Shown: positions 1 to 6,438 of the stretch, piece after piece
Layout: each line of letters starts with the position of its first letter
Position numbering within the stretch: the stretch's first letter is position 1
Assembly: GCA_937896505.1 (NCBI GenBank)
Contig: CALBNP010000191.1
Span: 1-11,619 of the forward strand
Reading direction: 5' to 3'
Origin: an uncultured Bacteroidales bacterium
Lineage (GTDB): Bacteria > Bacteroidota > Bacteroidia > Bacteroidales > F082
DNA: 11,619 bases
The notes under the pieces: generated by a model
The model's database searches: none
What the model was told of the DNA's origin: nothing
What the model saw: only the letters and a program-made list of their open reading frames with translations
Made by a program: the position numbers and the translations under genes

Positions 1-418
1 GGATGGCGAACTTCTTGACCGCTGGTCAGGCGAACAGGATTGGACCCGGGCCACATTCATTCTTCCGGAAGGTCAGCACCAACTGAAATGGGAATACTCC
101 AAGGATGCCGGTGCGTCAAGCGGACAGGATCGCGCTTGGGTTGATTTCATCGTCTTCCCGCCAGATGTCGTCGTGTTAGGTGTTGGCAGCGAAACTCCAG
201 ACGATGCCACCCTCTATCCTAACCCATCAAATGGTGACTTCACAATCGTTCCGAACGAGACCTCCGAAATCAACATTTTCAATGCCTTAGGTCAAAACTG
301 CATGACTTTGAGCAAAGCCGAAAGCAAACAGAACATTCACCTTGACAAGAAAGGTTTGTATTTCATCCAAATCAGCAATGCCAGTGGTGTGACAACAAAG
401 AAGATGTTGGTGGAATAA
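1..418 (+). CDS. C-terminal end of a T9SS-secreted protein (5' partial)
   Basis: The frame is open from base 2 to the TAA at 416-418, giving 138 visible residues; the start lies outside the window. The first ~55 residues are the end of a beta-rich, jelly-roll-like domain (motifs DGELLDRWSG, HQLKWEYSKD, AWVDFIVFPP). From about base 212 there is a type A T9SS sorting domain: LYPNPSNGDF, then INIFNALGQN, then KGLYFIQISN, ending in KKMLVE. Such domains direct proteins with a signal peptide across the outer membrane through the PorU/PorV machinery and are usually cleaved off. The downstream C25 peptidase ends with the same two domains in the same order and spacing (DGQEKGNWSG, HELKWSYSKD, AWIDNVVFPP, IYPNPNKGSF), so the genes are tandem paralogues at least at their 3' ends. 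The catalytic or binding part is not visible, so the function is unknown; another C25 peptidase is plausible but unproven. Confidence 0.9.
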   Translation, partial: DGELLDRWSGEQDWTRATFILPEGQHQLKWEYSKDAGASSGQDRAWVDFIVFPPDVVVLGVGSETPDDATLYPNPSNGDFTIVPNETSEINIFNALGQNCMTLSKAESKQNIHLDKKGLYFIQISNASGVTTKKMLVE

Positions 419-440
419 AAGACATCGTGATTTTTCAAAA

Positions 441-475
441 AGGCTTGGCGAAATGAAACGCCGAGCCTTTTTTTT
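441..475 (+). terminator. Rho-independent terminator after the T9SS cargo gene
   Basis: A 10-bp stem (AGGCTTGGCG at 441-450 with CGCCGAGCCT at 459-468, one G-U pair) has the loop AAATGAAA and is followed by a run of eight T (468-475). It lies 23 bases past the stop codon. An A-run before the stem means it could also act on the opposite strand. It separates the upstream cargo gene from the C25 peptidase gene. Confidence 0.88.
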
Positions 476-476
476 G

Positions 477-484
477 TAACTTTG
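477..484 (+). promoter_or_regulatory. Bacteroidetes -7 promoter element of the C25 peptidase gene
   Basis: TAACTTTG matches the Bacteroidetes -7 consensus TAnnTTTG and sits 30 bases before the chosen ATG at 515. It directly abuts the T-tail of the upstream terminator. No good -33 TTTG is seen at the usual distance. The TTG inside this box (482) is in frame with the gene, so a gene caller could mistake it for a start codon. Confidence 0.6.
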
Positions 485-514
485 CGGTCAGAAATCATTT
501 TAATCACAATAGTA

Positions 515-3500
515 ATGAAAAAATTAAGTTTAACTTTCATTCTTTCAATGGTTTGCATTTTTTCAATGGCACAAACCGTTGAAATGAGCTATCATTTTGG
601 TCAGCCTAATGTAACGCACATTATGGGTTACGACCAGATTCAGTTTAAGGACTGTATGCAGTCGGCATTGGCAGGGCAGCCCTCATTGCCTTGGCAAAGC
701 ATCAGCCTGATGCTGCCACAAGGCACCGAAGCCGAGTCCATCGAAGTGGAACTCTCCGATTTCGTGGAAATGGACGGCAGTTTCAGCCTCTATCCTTATC
801 AGCCTGCCCGCACCTATTCCAATCCGGAGCGCACGCAATTCGTTAAGGATGAAGCCATTTACAACTCAAAGGCAATTTATCCGGCTCAATCTTTCGGCGA
901 AGTCAGCACCTATTATATGAATGGCATCGGCTTCGCATTTTCAGCCATTTCACCCGTTCAATACAATCCGGCGGAAGGCAAAGTGATGTATGCCACCACC
1001 GCCAATGTCAAGGTGAAAGTAACCGCCTCGAAGAAAGACAACAGCAATATGCTTTGGCTCAATGCCAACAATGTGAACAACGCAAAAAGATTGGCACAGA
1101 ATCCTGAGATGCTGCAGAGTTACAATGCAAAAGGCAGAACCGCAAGCGGTTACGAACTGCTCATCATCGCCAAGCAGCAATGGATTGACCAATTTGAAGA
1201 ATACCGCAATTTCTACCTCGCCCGCGGCTTGCGCTCGCAAATCGTTGCCGTTGAAGACATTTACAGTAGCATGACAGGCGTCGATAATCCTGAAAAAATC
1301 CGTAATTACATCATTCAGGAATACGAAAACAACGGTATCATTATGGTGAACCTTGCCGGCGATGTGCCCGACATTCCTTACCGCGGCTTTTATTGCGACG
1401 TGCTCTCTGGCGGAAGCCACCAAACCGACAACGACATCCCTTCCGACCTTTATTATGCTGCCTTGGACGGCAACTGGAACGACAACGGCAACAACAGATG
1501 GGGCGAAATCGGCGAAGACGACCTGCTGCCCGAACTCGGCATTGGCCGCATGTGCTTCGATACGCAGAGCGAATTGAACAACATCATGCACAAGACTTTG
1601 ACCTATCAAAGCGAGCCTGTCCTTGGCGAATTTCACAATATCATCTTGGGCGGTGAACATCTTTACGATGGCCCTGAAACCAATGGTAGCCAATACCTTG
1701 AACTGCTTATCGGTGAACGCGATGACAACGGCTATACCACCATTGGCATCCCTGAAAACTACGAATTCACACGTCTTTACGAAGAAGAAGGCAACTGGAG
1801 CGGTTCACGTCTGAGAAATGCCATCAACGAAGGCAAGGGCTATGTGCATCACGACGGCCATGCCAACACAAATTACGTTGCAGGCTGGTACAACAACGAC
1901 ATCACCGATAACAATTTCAGTGCAGCCAACGGTATTGACCACAACTATACTTTCTTCCACACCTCGGGCTGCATTTGCGGCGACTTCACCGACAACTGCA
2001 TCCTTGAAAAGATGACGCAAATTGCCAATTTTGCCGTAGCGACTTTCGGTAACTCACGTTACGGTTGGTTCAACGAAGGCCAGACCGAAGGTCCTGCCGC
2101 ACACTTGCACCGCGAGACTGAAGATGCTTTCTTCCACGAGCGCATCCCATACGCCGGCTTGGCCATGAGAGAAGCAAAATGCCAGACTGCACCATGGGTT
2201 AATGCTCCTGGTCAGTGGGAAGAAAACGCCTTGCGTTGGAATTTCTACGACCTAAACATCATGGGTGACGTGGCCGTCAGTCCTTGGCACGATGAGCCTT
2301 TCACACCTGAAGTGGATTACACTTCCGAACTGCTCGTTGGCATTTCCAACACTACCGTCACCGTAACCGATGGAAACGGCAATGGACTGTTCAATTTCCG
2401 TTGCAGCCTATTCCACGGCGAAGATCTGATTGGCACCGCCAACACCGACGAAAACGGCGTGGCTGAAATCACATTTGCCGAACCTATTGATTTCGTTGGC
2501 GAAATGAGTCTCATTATTACCGGTTGCGATGCTTGGCCGACCACTTTACCAGTCATCACATTGCCAGGCAATTGCGCTTACATTATCTTTAACGATTTCG
2601 CCATCAACGACGAAAACGGTCAGGCTGACTTTGGCGAAACCCTTGGACTGAACATGCAATTCAAAAACGTCGGTCAAGTTGATGCTGCAAATGTCACTGC
2701 GACTATTAGCACTGATTCAGAATACGTTACCATCATCGATGGCAGCGAAACCATCAGCAGCATTGATGGCGGTGCGACTTTGGACATTGAAAATGCTTTC
2801 TGCGTGACCATCAGCGATGCCGTGCCAAACGACACCCAAGTCCAGTTCATCCTGACCTGCACCGATGGCACCGACACATGGCAAAGCAAATTCAACATGA
2901 CCCTGTATGCTCCTGATTTCGCTATCGCAGAAATCACTGTCGATGATTCGGAAGGCAACAACAATGGTTGCATCGAACCTGGCGAAACCGTCACCTTGCA
3001 CATCAATGGCATCAATAACGGCGGCAGCATGGCGCCTTCAACCACAATGCACATTTTGCCTCCTGATGAAGTCATTGCCGGACAAACCTCTTTCAACATC
3101 GGCAATGTCGAAGCCAACGGCACTTTCAATGCAGACTTCACCTTCACCGTTGCCGATGATGCCGAACTTGGCGTAGCCTATAATTTCATCATCACCGTTA
3201 CATCAGGCAATTACGAACTCGAATACAGCGAAGTGCTTCCATTGGGCAATGTCACTGAAGGCTTTGAAACAGGCGATTTCAGCAGTTTCGACTGGAACCT
3301 CAACGGTTACACGAATCCTTGGAGAGTGGTTTCCGAAAATCCATTTGAAGGCGAATATTGCGCCAAATCGGGCGACATCAACAGCAACCAGAAAGTGGAA
3401 CTCAGCATCGAAATCACAACGGCCATGAACACCGAAATCAGTTTTTATAAAAAGGTGTCGTCGGAAGCCAATTACGACAAACTGTTTTTCTACATCGATG

Positions 3501-3916
3501 GTCAGGAAAAAGGCAACTGGTCAGGCGAAGTGGCATGGAGTCAAGAGACCTACGCCATCACCGCTGGCACGCACGAACTGAAATGGAGCTATTCGAAAGA
3601 TATTGCCATGGACAGCGGCAGCGACTGCGCTTGGATTGACAATGTGGTCTTCCCTCCTACCACTATCATTACCAATGTTGAAGAAAGCGTCAGCAGCACA
3701 GCCATTTATCCTAACCCGAACAAGGGCAGCTTCAGCATAGACCTGCCTAATGAGGCTTGCGAAATTGCCATCTACAACAGCCTCGGCCAAATGGTTTACC
3801 AAGCCCAAGGCAATGGCTGCACCGAAATCAATTTGGAAGGCATCGAAAAAGGCATGTATTTCGTGACCATTTCCTCAAATTCTGTGAGCATGACACAAAA
3901 GATGATTGTGGAATAA
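515..3916 (+). CDS. Gingipain-like C25 cysteine peptidase, T9SS-secreted
   Basis: Predicted secreted cysteine endopeptidase of 1133 aa. The ATG at 515 is chosen because it gives a classical signal peptide (MKKLSLTFILSMVCIFSMA, cleavage likely after A19); the in-frame TTG at 482 lies inside the promoter. Residues 20-211 look like a propeptide region. Residues about 212-591 are the peptidase C25 domain. The likely catalytic pair is H449 in HHDGHA, matching the gingipain GHG motif, and C486 in SGCICGDF, matching ACVNGDF; the 37-residue spacing is close to that in RgpB. The domain ends near MGDVAVSPW (583-591). Next come an Ig-like region and two CARDB-like beta domains (about 600-910), a jelly-roll/MAM-like domain (916-1048), and a type A T9SS sorting domain (1063-1133, IYPNPNKGSF to KMIVE). 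Gingipains cut after Arg or Lys, but the substrate specificity here cannot be read from sequence. It is not PorU, the C25 T9SS sortase, because it carries its own sorting domain. Monocistronic, with its own promoter and terminator. Confidence 0.93.
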   Translation: MKKLSLTFILSMVCIFSMAQTVEMSYHFGQPNVTHIMGYDQIQFKDCMQSALAGQPSLPWQSISLMLPQGTEAESIEVELSDFVEMDGSFSLYPYQPARTYSNPERTQFVKDEAIYNSKAIYPAQSFGEVSTYYMNGIGFAFSAISPVQYNPAEGKVMYATTANVKVKVTASKKDNSNMLWLNANNVNNAKRLAQNPEMLQSYNAKGRTASGYELLIIAKQQWIDQFEEYRNFYLARGLRSQIVAVEDIYSSMTGVDNPEKIRNYIIQEYENNGIIMVNLAGDVPDIPYRGFYCDVLSGGSHQTDNDIPSDLYYAALDGNWNDNGNNRWGEIGEDDLLPELGIGRMCFDTQSELNNIMHKTLTYQSEPVLGEFHNIILGGEHLYDGPETNGSQYLELLIGERDDNGYTTIGIPENYEFTRLYEEEGNWSGSRLRNAINEGKGYVHHDGHANTNYVAGWYNNDITDNNFSAANGIDHNYTFFHTSGCICGDFTDNCILEKMTQIANFAVATFGNSRYGWFNEGQTEGPAAHLHRETEDAFFHERIPYAGLAMREAKCQTAPWVNAPGQWEENALRWNFYDLNIMGDVAVSPWHDEPFTPEVDYTSELLVGISNTTVTVTDGNGNGLFNFRCSLFHGEDLIGTANTDENGVAEITFAEPIDFVGEMSLIITGCDAWPTTLPVITLPGNCAYIIFNDFAINDENGQADFGETLGLNMQFKNVGQVDAANVTATISTDSEYVTIIDGSETISSIDGGATLDIENAFCVTISDAVPNDTQVQFILTCTDGTDTWQSKFNMTLYAPDFAIAEITVDDSEGNNNGCIEPGETVTLHINGINNGGSMAPSTTMHILPPDEVIAGQTSFNIGNVEANGTFNADFTFTVADDAELGVAYNFIITVTSGNYELEYSEVLPLGNVTEGFETGDFSSFDWNLNGYTNPWRVVSENPFEGEYCAKSGDINSNQKVELSIEITTAMNTEISFYKKVSSEANYDKLFFYIDGQEKGNWSGEVAWSQETYAITAGTHELKWSYSKDIAMDSGSDCAWIDNVVFPPTTIITNVEESVSSTAIYPNPNKGSFSIDLPNEACEIAIYNSLGQMVYQAQGNGCTEINLEGIEKGMYFVTISSNSVSMTQKMIVE

Positions 3917-3938
3917 ACACCTGATATTTCGATAATTT

Positions 3939-3974
3939 AAACGGGGCAAGACCATTTTGGTTTTGCCCCGTTTT
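3939..3974 (+). terminator. Rho-independent terminator of the C25 peptidase gene
   Basis: A 16-bp stem (3939-3954 with 3958-3973; one G-U pair; core CGGGGCAA/TTGCCCCG) has a TTT loop and ends in TTTT. It lies 22 bases past the TAA at 3914-3916. The A-rich left arm makes it potentially bidirectional. Confidence 0.88.
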
Positions 3975-3997
3975 GTAAATTACCAAGACTAAATTTT

Positions 3998-4094
3998 TAA
4001 TTTTGCACAATACACAATGCAGTTTTTAATCAAAATTGCATTGTTTTTAGTGCAATTTTTATAATATTTTGCACATTATATCATGCAATTTATG
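3998..4094. repeat. Cluster of inverted and direct repeats before the first ATPase
   Basis: This A/T-rich stretch holds several related elements. A hairpin is formed by CAATGCAGTTTT (4015-4026) and AAAATTGCATTG (4032-4043), 12 bp with one G-U pair, followed by TTTTT. A second inverted pair is GTGCAA (4050-4055) and TTGCAC (4069-4074). A 22-base imperfect direct repeat starts with TTTTGCACA at 4001 and again at 4067, exactly 66 bases apart (17 of 22 identical). TAATTTTG at 3998-4005 is a second possible -7 element; a transcript from it would carry the first hairpin in its leader. An operator or attenuator is inferred, not shown. Confidence 0.55.
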
Positions 4095-4102
4095 TATTTT
4101 TG
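4068..4102 (+). promoter_or_regulatory. Promoter of the first AAA_14/DUF4143 ATPase gene
   Basis: TTTG at 4068-4071 and TATTTTTG at 4095-4102 are separated by 23 bases, which fits the Bacteroidetes -33/-7 arrangement. The ATG follows at 4124, giving a leader of roughly 15 bases. The TTG within the -7 box (4100) is in frame with the gene but is unlikely to be its start. Confidence 0.6.
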
Positions 4103-4123
4103 CCGCATAAAAACGTAAATATT

Positions 4124-5296
4124 ATGCAAAATCTATTCAAATCGTTTCGTGTCATGCTGGAATTGACCCCGATGAAATTTTTCAGGTCGTTTCATGAAGT
4201 CATCAACTGGAACAGTCGGCTAATTGGCATTTTAGGGCCAAGAGGTGTCGGCAAATCAACTTTAATGCTGCAACATATAAAACGGGAAAATCCAATTGAC
4301 GAGACGCTATATGTGCAAGCCGATGATTTCTATTTCAGCACGCACCGCCTTTTTGATTTAGCTTACGAATTCTTTTCAAAAGGCGGCAAGTTTCTTTATG
4401 TTGACGAAATCCACAAATACAAAGGTTGGTCATTGGAAATCAAACAGATATACGATCAACTGTCAACCTTGCATATCGTTTATTCGGGCAGTTCAATATT
4501 GGATTTGGAGAAAGGTGGTGCCGATTTGAGCAGACGTGCTTTGGAATACCACATGCCGGGATTGTCATTTCGCGAGTATCTCAATCTTTCCCAAGGCTGG
4601 AACCTGAAACCATCAAATTTGGATGAAATACTGCACGGAAATGTCGATTTTCCATACGGCGAGGAACGCCCTTTGAAATATTTCAAGGATTATCTTCGCA
4701 TCGGTTATTATCCGTTTTTCAACGAACCTGAATTTCTGCAACGCTTGAAGCAAGTCATCATAACAACCGTAGAAAACGACATTCCGAAATATGCTGAAAT
4801 GACGATAGCATCGTCATCGAAGCTGAAGAAACTCATGTATATTCTGGCGCAAAACGTGCCATACAAACCTAATTATTCCGAATTAGAGCGCGATTTGGAC
4901 ATCAGCCGCAACACTTTACCGGAATATGTGGAATATCTTGAAAAAGCAAAGCTCATCACGGCCTTGCGGACAAAGGCTTCGGGGATAAAGGTCTTGCAAA
5001 AGATTGAAAAACTGTATCTCAACAACACGAATATAGCTTACGCATTATCAGACACTTCGCCAGATATTGGCAATATGCGGGAAACACTCTTTTTAAGCCT
5101 TATGGAGGAAAAGTATGAAGTTACGGCTTCCGCTGTTTCAGATTTTGAAATCAACGGCATGACATTTGAAATCGGCGGCAAAAACAAAACCAAAAGGCAA
5201 ATTAAAGACACGCCAAACGCATTTGTCGTAAAAGACGACATCGAATACGCCTACGAAAACATCGTTCCGCTTTGGATGTTTGGAATGGCGTATTGA
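4124..5296 (+). CDS. AAA_14/DUF4143 family ATP-binding protein
   Basis: A 390-aa P-loop ATPase of the COG1373 type. Residues 38-46 (GPRGVGKST) are Walker A; LYVDEIH at 91-97 is Walker B with the DE pair; SGSS at 121-124 is in the sensor position. The middle (about 230-290) has a winged-helix-like stretch (YSELERDLDISRNTLPEYVE). The C-terminus is the DUF4143 region, with FEIGGKNK instead of a complete PD-(D/E)xK pattern, so nuclease activity is doubtful. The biochemical role of the family is poorly defined; members are often listed simply as ATP-binding proteins and occur in many copies in Bacteroidales. ATG 4124 is chosen because the upstream in-frame TTG (4100) overlaps the promoter. The gene stands alone and converges on the J-protein gene 66 bases downstream. 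No partner gene is adjacent, so neither a toxin-antitoxin nor a defence role can be argued from context. Confidence 0.9.
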   Translation: MQNLFKSFRVMLELTPMKFFRSFHEVINWNSRLIGILGPRGVGKSTLMLQHIKRENPIDETLYVQADDFYFSTHRLFDLAYEFFSKGGKFLYVDEIHKYKGWSLEIKQIYDQLSTLHIVYSGSSILDLEKGGADLSRRALEYHMPGLSFREYLNLSQGWNLKPSNLDEILHGNVDFPYGEERPLKYFKDYLRIGYYPFFNEPEFLQRLKQVIITTVENDIPKYAEMTIASSSKLKKLMYILAQNVPYKPNYSELERDLDISRNTLPEYVEYLEKAKLITALRTKASGIKVLQKIEKLYLNNTNIAYALSDTSPDIGNMRETLFLSLMEEKYEVTASAVSDFEINGMTFEIGGKNKTKRQIKDTPNAFVVKDDIEYAYENIVPLWMFGMAY

Positions 5297-5312
5297 TTTG
5301 GAACAGCAATTG

Positions 5313-5336
5313 AAAAAAGCCGAATAATTTGTCGGC
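5313..5336 (-). terminator. Short terminator for the TerB/J-domain gene
   Basis: Read on the minus strand, GCCGA and TCGGC (5336-5332 and 5323-5319) form a 5-bp GC-rich stem with an 8-base loop followed directly by TTTTTT (5318-5313). It lies 26 bases past the TGA at 5365-5363. The stem is short, so the call is moderate. No equally good signal is seen for the convergent ATPase gene. Confidence 0.45.
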
Positions 5337-5362
5337 AATCCGGGCCTGTGCACCTATTTTTA

Positions 5363-6244
5363 TCACGCCATTCCGCGCTGTTTCTTAATCGCCTCGTAAG
5401 CAATATTGACTTCCTGCAATTTCTTTTCGGCGGCTTCGCGCACCTCGTCGCCCAAATGACTGACCAAATCGGGATGATATTTCTTGGCCATGTCGCGGTA
5501 GGCTTTCTTCACCTCGTCGTCGGTGGCATTCGGGTCGATTTCAAGGATCTTGTAGGCATTTTCCGTTTCGTTGACCGTCTTCACAAACATGGCTTTAATC
5601 GACTCATAATCAGAACTTGTAACGCCCATATACGAAGCAATGCTTTGCAGCACGTTCAGTTCTTGGTCTGCCATGATGCCATCGGCATCGGCAATGCCAA
5701 ACAAGTAATGCAAAAGTTGCAGGCGCGAGGAATAATCCATGTACTGCCCTACTTGTCGGCCAACATCATAAAGATTATAATCCTGATTGAGGATTTCGCG
5801 CAGCATCTTGATATAGTTTTCAGCCCGCTGCTGACCGAAATTCTGCAAGAAAAAGCGTTTCACATAATCGAGTTCCGATTTCATGATTTTGCCGTCGGCT
5901 TTCATCACGGCAGCCGAAAGCACTAAAAGACTGACGTTGAAATCGCGCTGCTGGGCCGTGCTGCCCATGTTTTTCTTCACATCCTCTTCGGTCCAGCCGC
6001 TGAAAAGATTGCCAATCACATAGCCGATGATGCCTCCAATGATGCCGCCGCCGAAAATGAATCCCAATCCGGCACCGACCCATTTGGAATAGCCGTTTTT
6101 CTTCCTCACCACTGTTGACGATGACTCTGAATTTCCACTATCTTTCTGATTTTGTTGTTCTTTCTTGTTGTTCGATTTTCTAAACACGAAAAATAAAACC
6201 ACTGCAACAATGGCTATAATAACAATGTATGAACTATCTCCCAT
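5363..6244 (-). CDS. Membrane-anchored TerB and J-domain co-chaperone (DjlA-like)
   Basis: A 293-aa protein. Residues 6-21 (YIVIIAIVAVVLFFVF) are a single N-terminal membrane helix, followed by a polar Q/N/S-rich linker (24-50). Next is a Gly-rich hydrophobic stretch (57-78, GAGLGFIFGGGIIGGIIGYV) resembling a glycine zipper. Residues about 100-220 are a TerB-like helical domain (AAVMKADGKIMKSELDYVK). Residues 229-293 are a C-terminal J domain with the essential HPD at 257-259. Membrane helix, TerB and terminal J domain in this order match DjlA, which stimulates DnaK ATPase from the inner membrane. Partner choice and substrates are not visible. The ATG at 6244 is chosen because the longer in-frame version (to 6319) runs back through the promoter and places extra residues before the membrane helix. 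Transcribed divergently from ppdK and convergent with the first ATPase. The Gly-rich segment could be a second membrane hairpin. Confidence 0.88.
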   Translation of the reverse strand: MGDSSYIVIIAIVAVVLFFVFRKSNNKKEQQNQKDSGNSESSSTVVRKKNGYSKWVGAGLGFIFGGGIIGGIIGYVIGNLFSGWTEEDVKKNMGSTAQQRDFNVSLLVLSAAVMKADGKIMKSELDYVKRFFLQNFGQQRAENYIKMLREILNQDYNLYDVGRQVGQYMDYSSRLQLLHYLFGIADADGIMADQELNVLQSIASYMGVTSSDYESIKAMFVKTVNETENAYKILEIDPNATDDEVKKAYRDMAKKYHPDLVSHLGDEVREAAEKKLQEVNIAYEAIKKQRGMA

Positions 6245-6263
6245 TTTGATTTCAATTTGACTG

Positions 6264-6271
6264 CAAAAGTA
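6264..6271 (-). promoter_or_regulatory. -7 promoter element of the TerB/J-domain gene
   Basis: On the minus strand TACTTTTG matches TAnnTTTG and ends 19 bases before the ATG at 6244. A clear -33 TTTG at standard spacing is not seen; one TTTG lies 14 bases upstream (6289-6286), which is short. Confidence 0.55.
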
Positions 6272-6375
6272 GTCAAAAAACATTCCAAAAGAGGGATTAC
6301 TGACAATATGGCAAGACAAATCACTTTTTTTCGAAAAAACTTGCCAAAACCAAGGTTTCGTTTTCCATAATTCAC

Positions 6376-6383
6376 TAATTTTG
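6376..6383 (+). promoter_or_regulatory. -7 promoter element of ppdK
   Basis: TAATTTTG matches TAnnTTTG and lies 55 bases before the ATG at 6439. The predicted leader of about 50 bases contains a small A/T-only inverted repeat (AAAATT at 6392-6397, AATTTT at 6403-6408). No convincing -33 box is seen. About 100 bases separate this element from the divergent J-protein promoter. Confidence 0.6.
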
Positions 6384-6438
6384 CACCCTTAAAAATTAGA
6401 GCAATTTTAGTATTTATCAACAATAAACATTTCAAACA

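Noticed and set aside
515..571. Lipoprotein signal in the C25 peptidase because of Cys14
   Set aside because: The residues before the Cys (SMV) do not fit a lipobox; the SMA site after residue 19 fits signal peptidase I better.
950..1693. Long minus-strand open frame (247 codons) opposite the C25 peptidase
   Set aside because: It lies wholly inside a gene with a clear catalytic domain; its composition is that of an antisense shadow and it has no recognisable domain.
5348..5926. Plus-strand open frame of 192 codons opposite the TerB/J-domain gene
   Set aside because: It overlaps a well-supported minus-strand gene with an intact HPD motif; no domain or promoter supports it.
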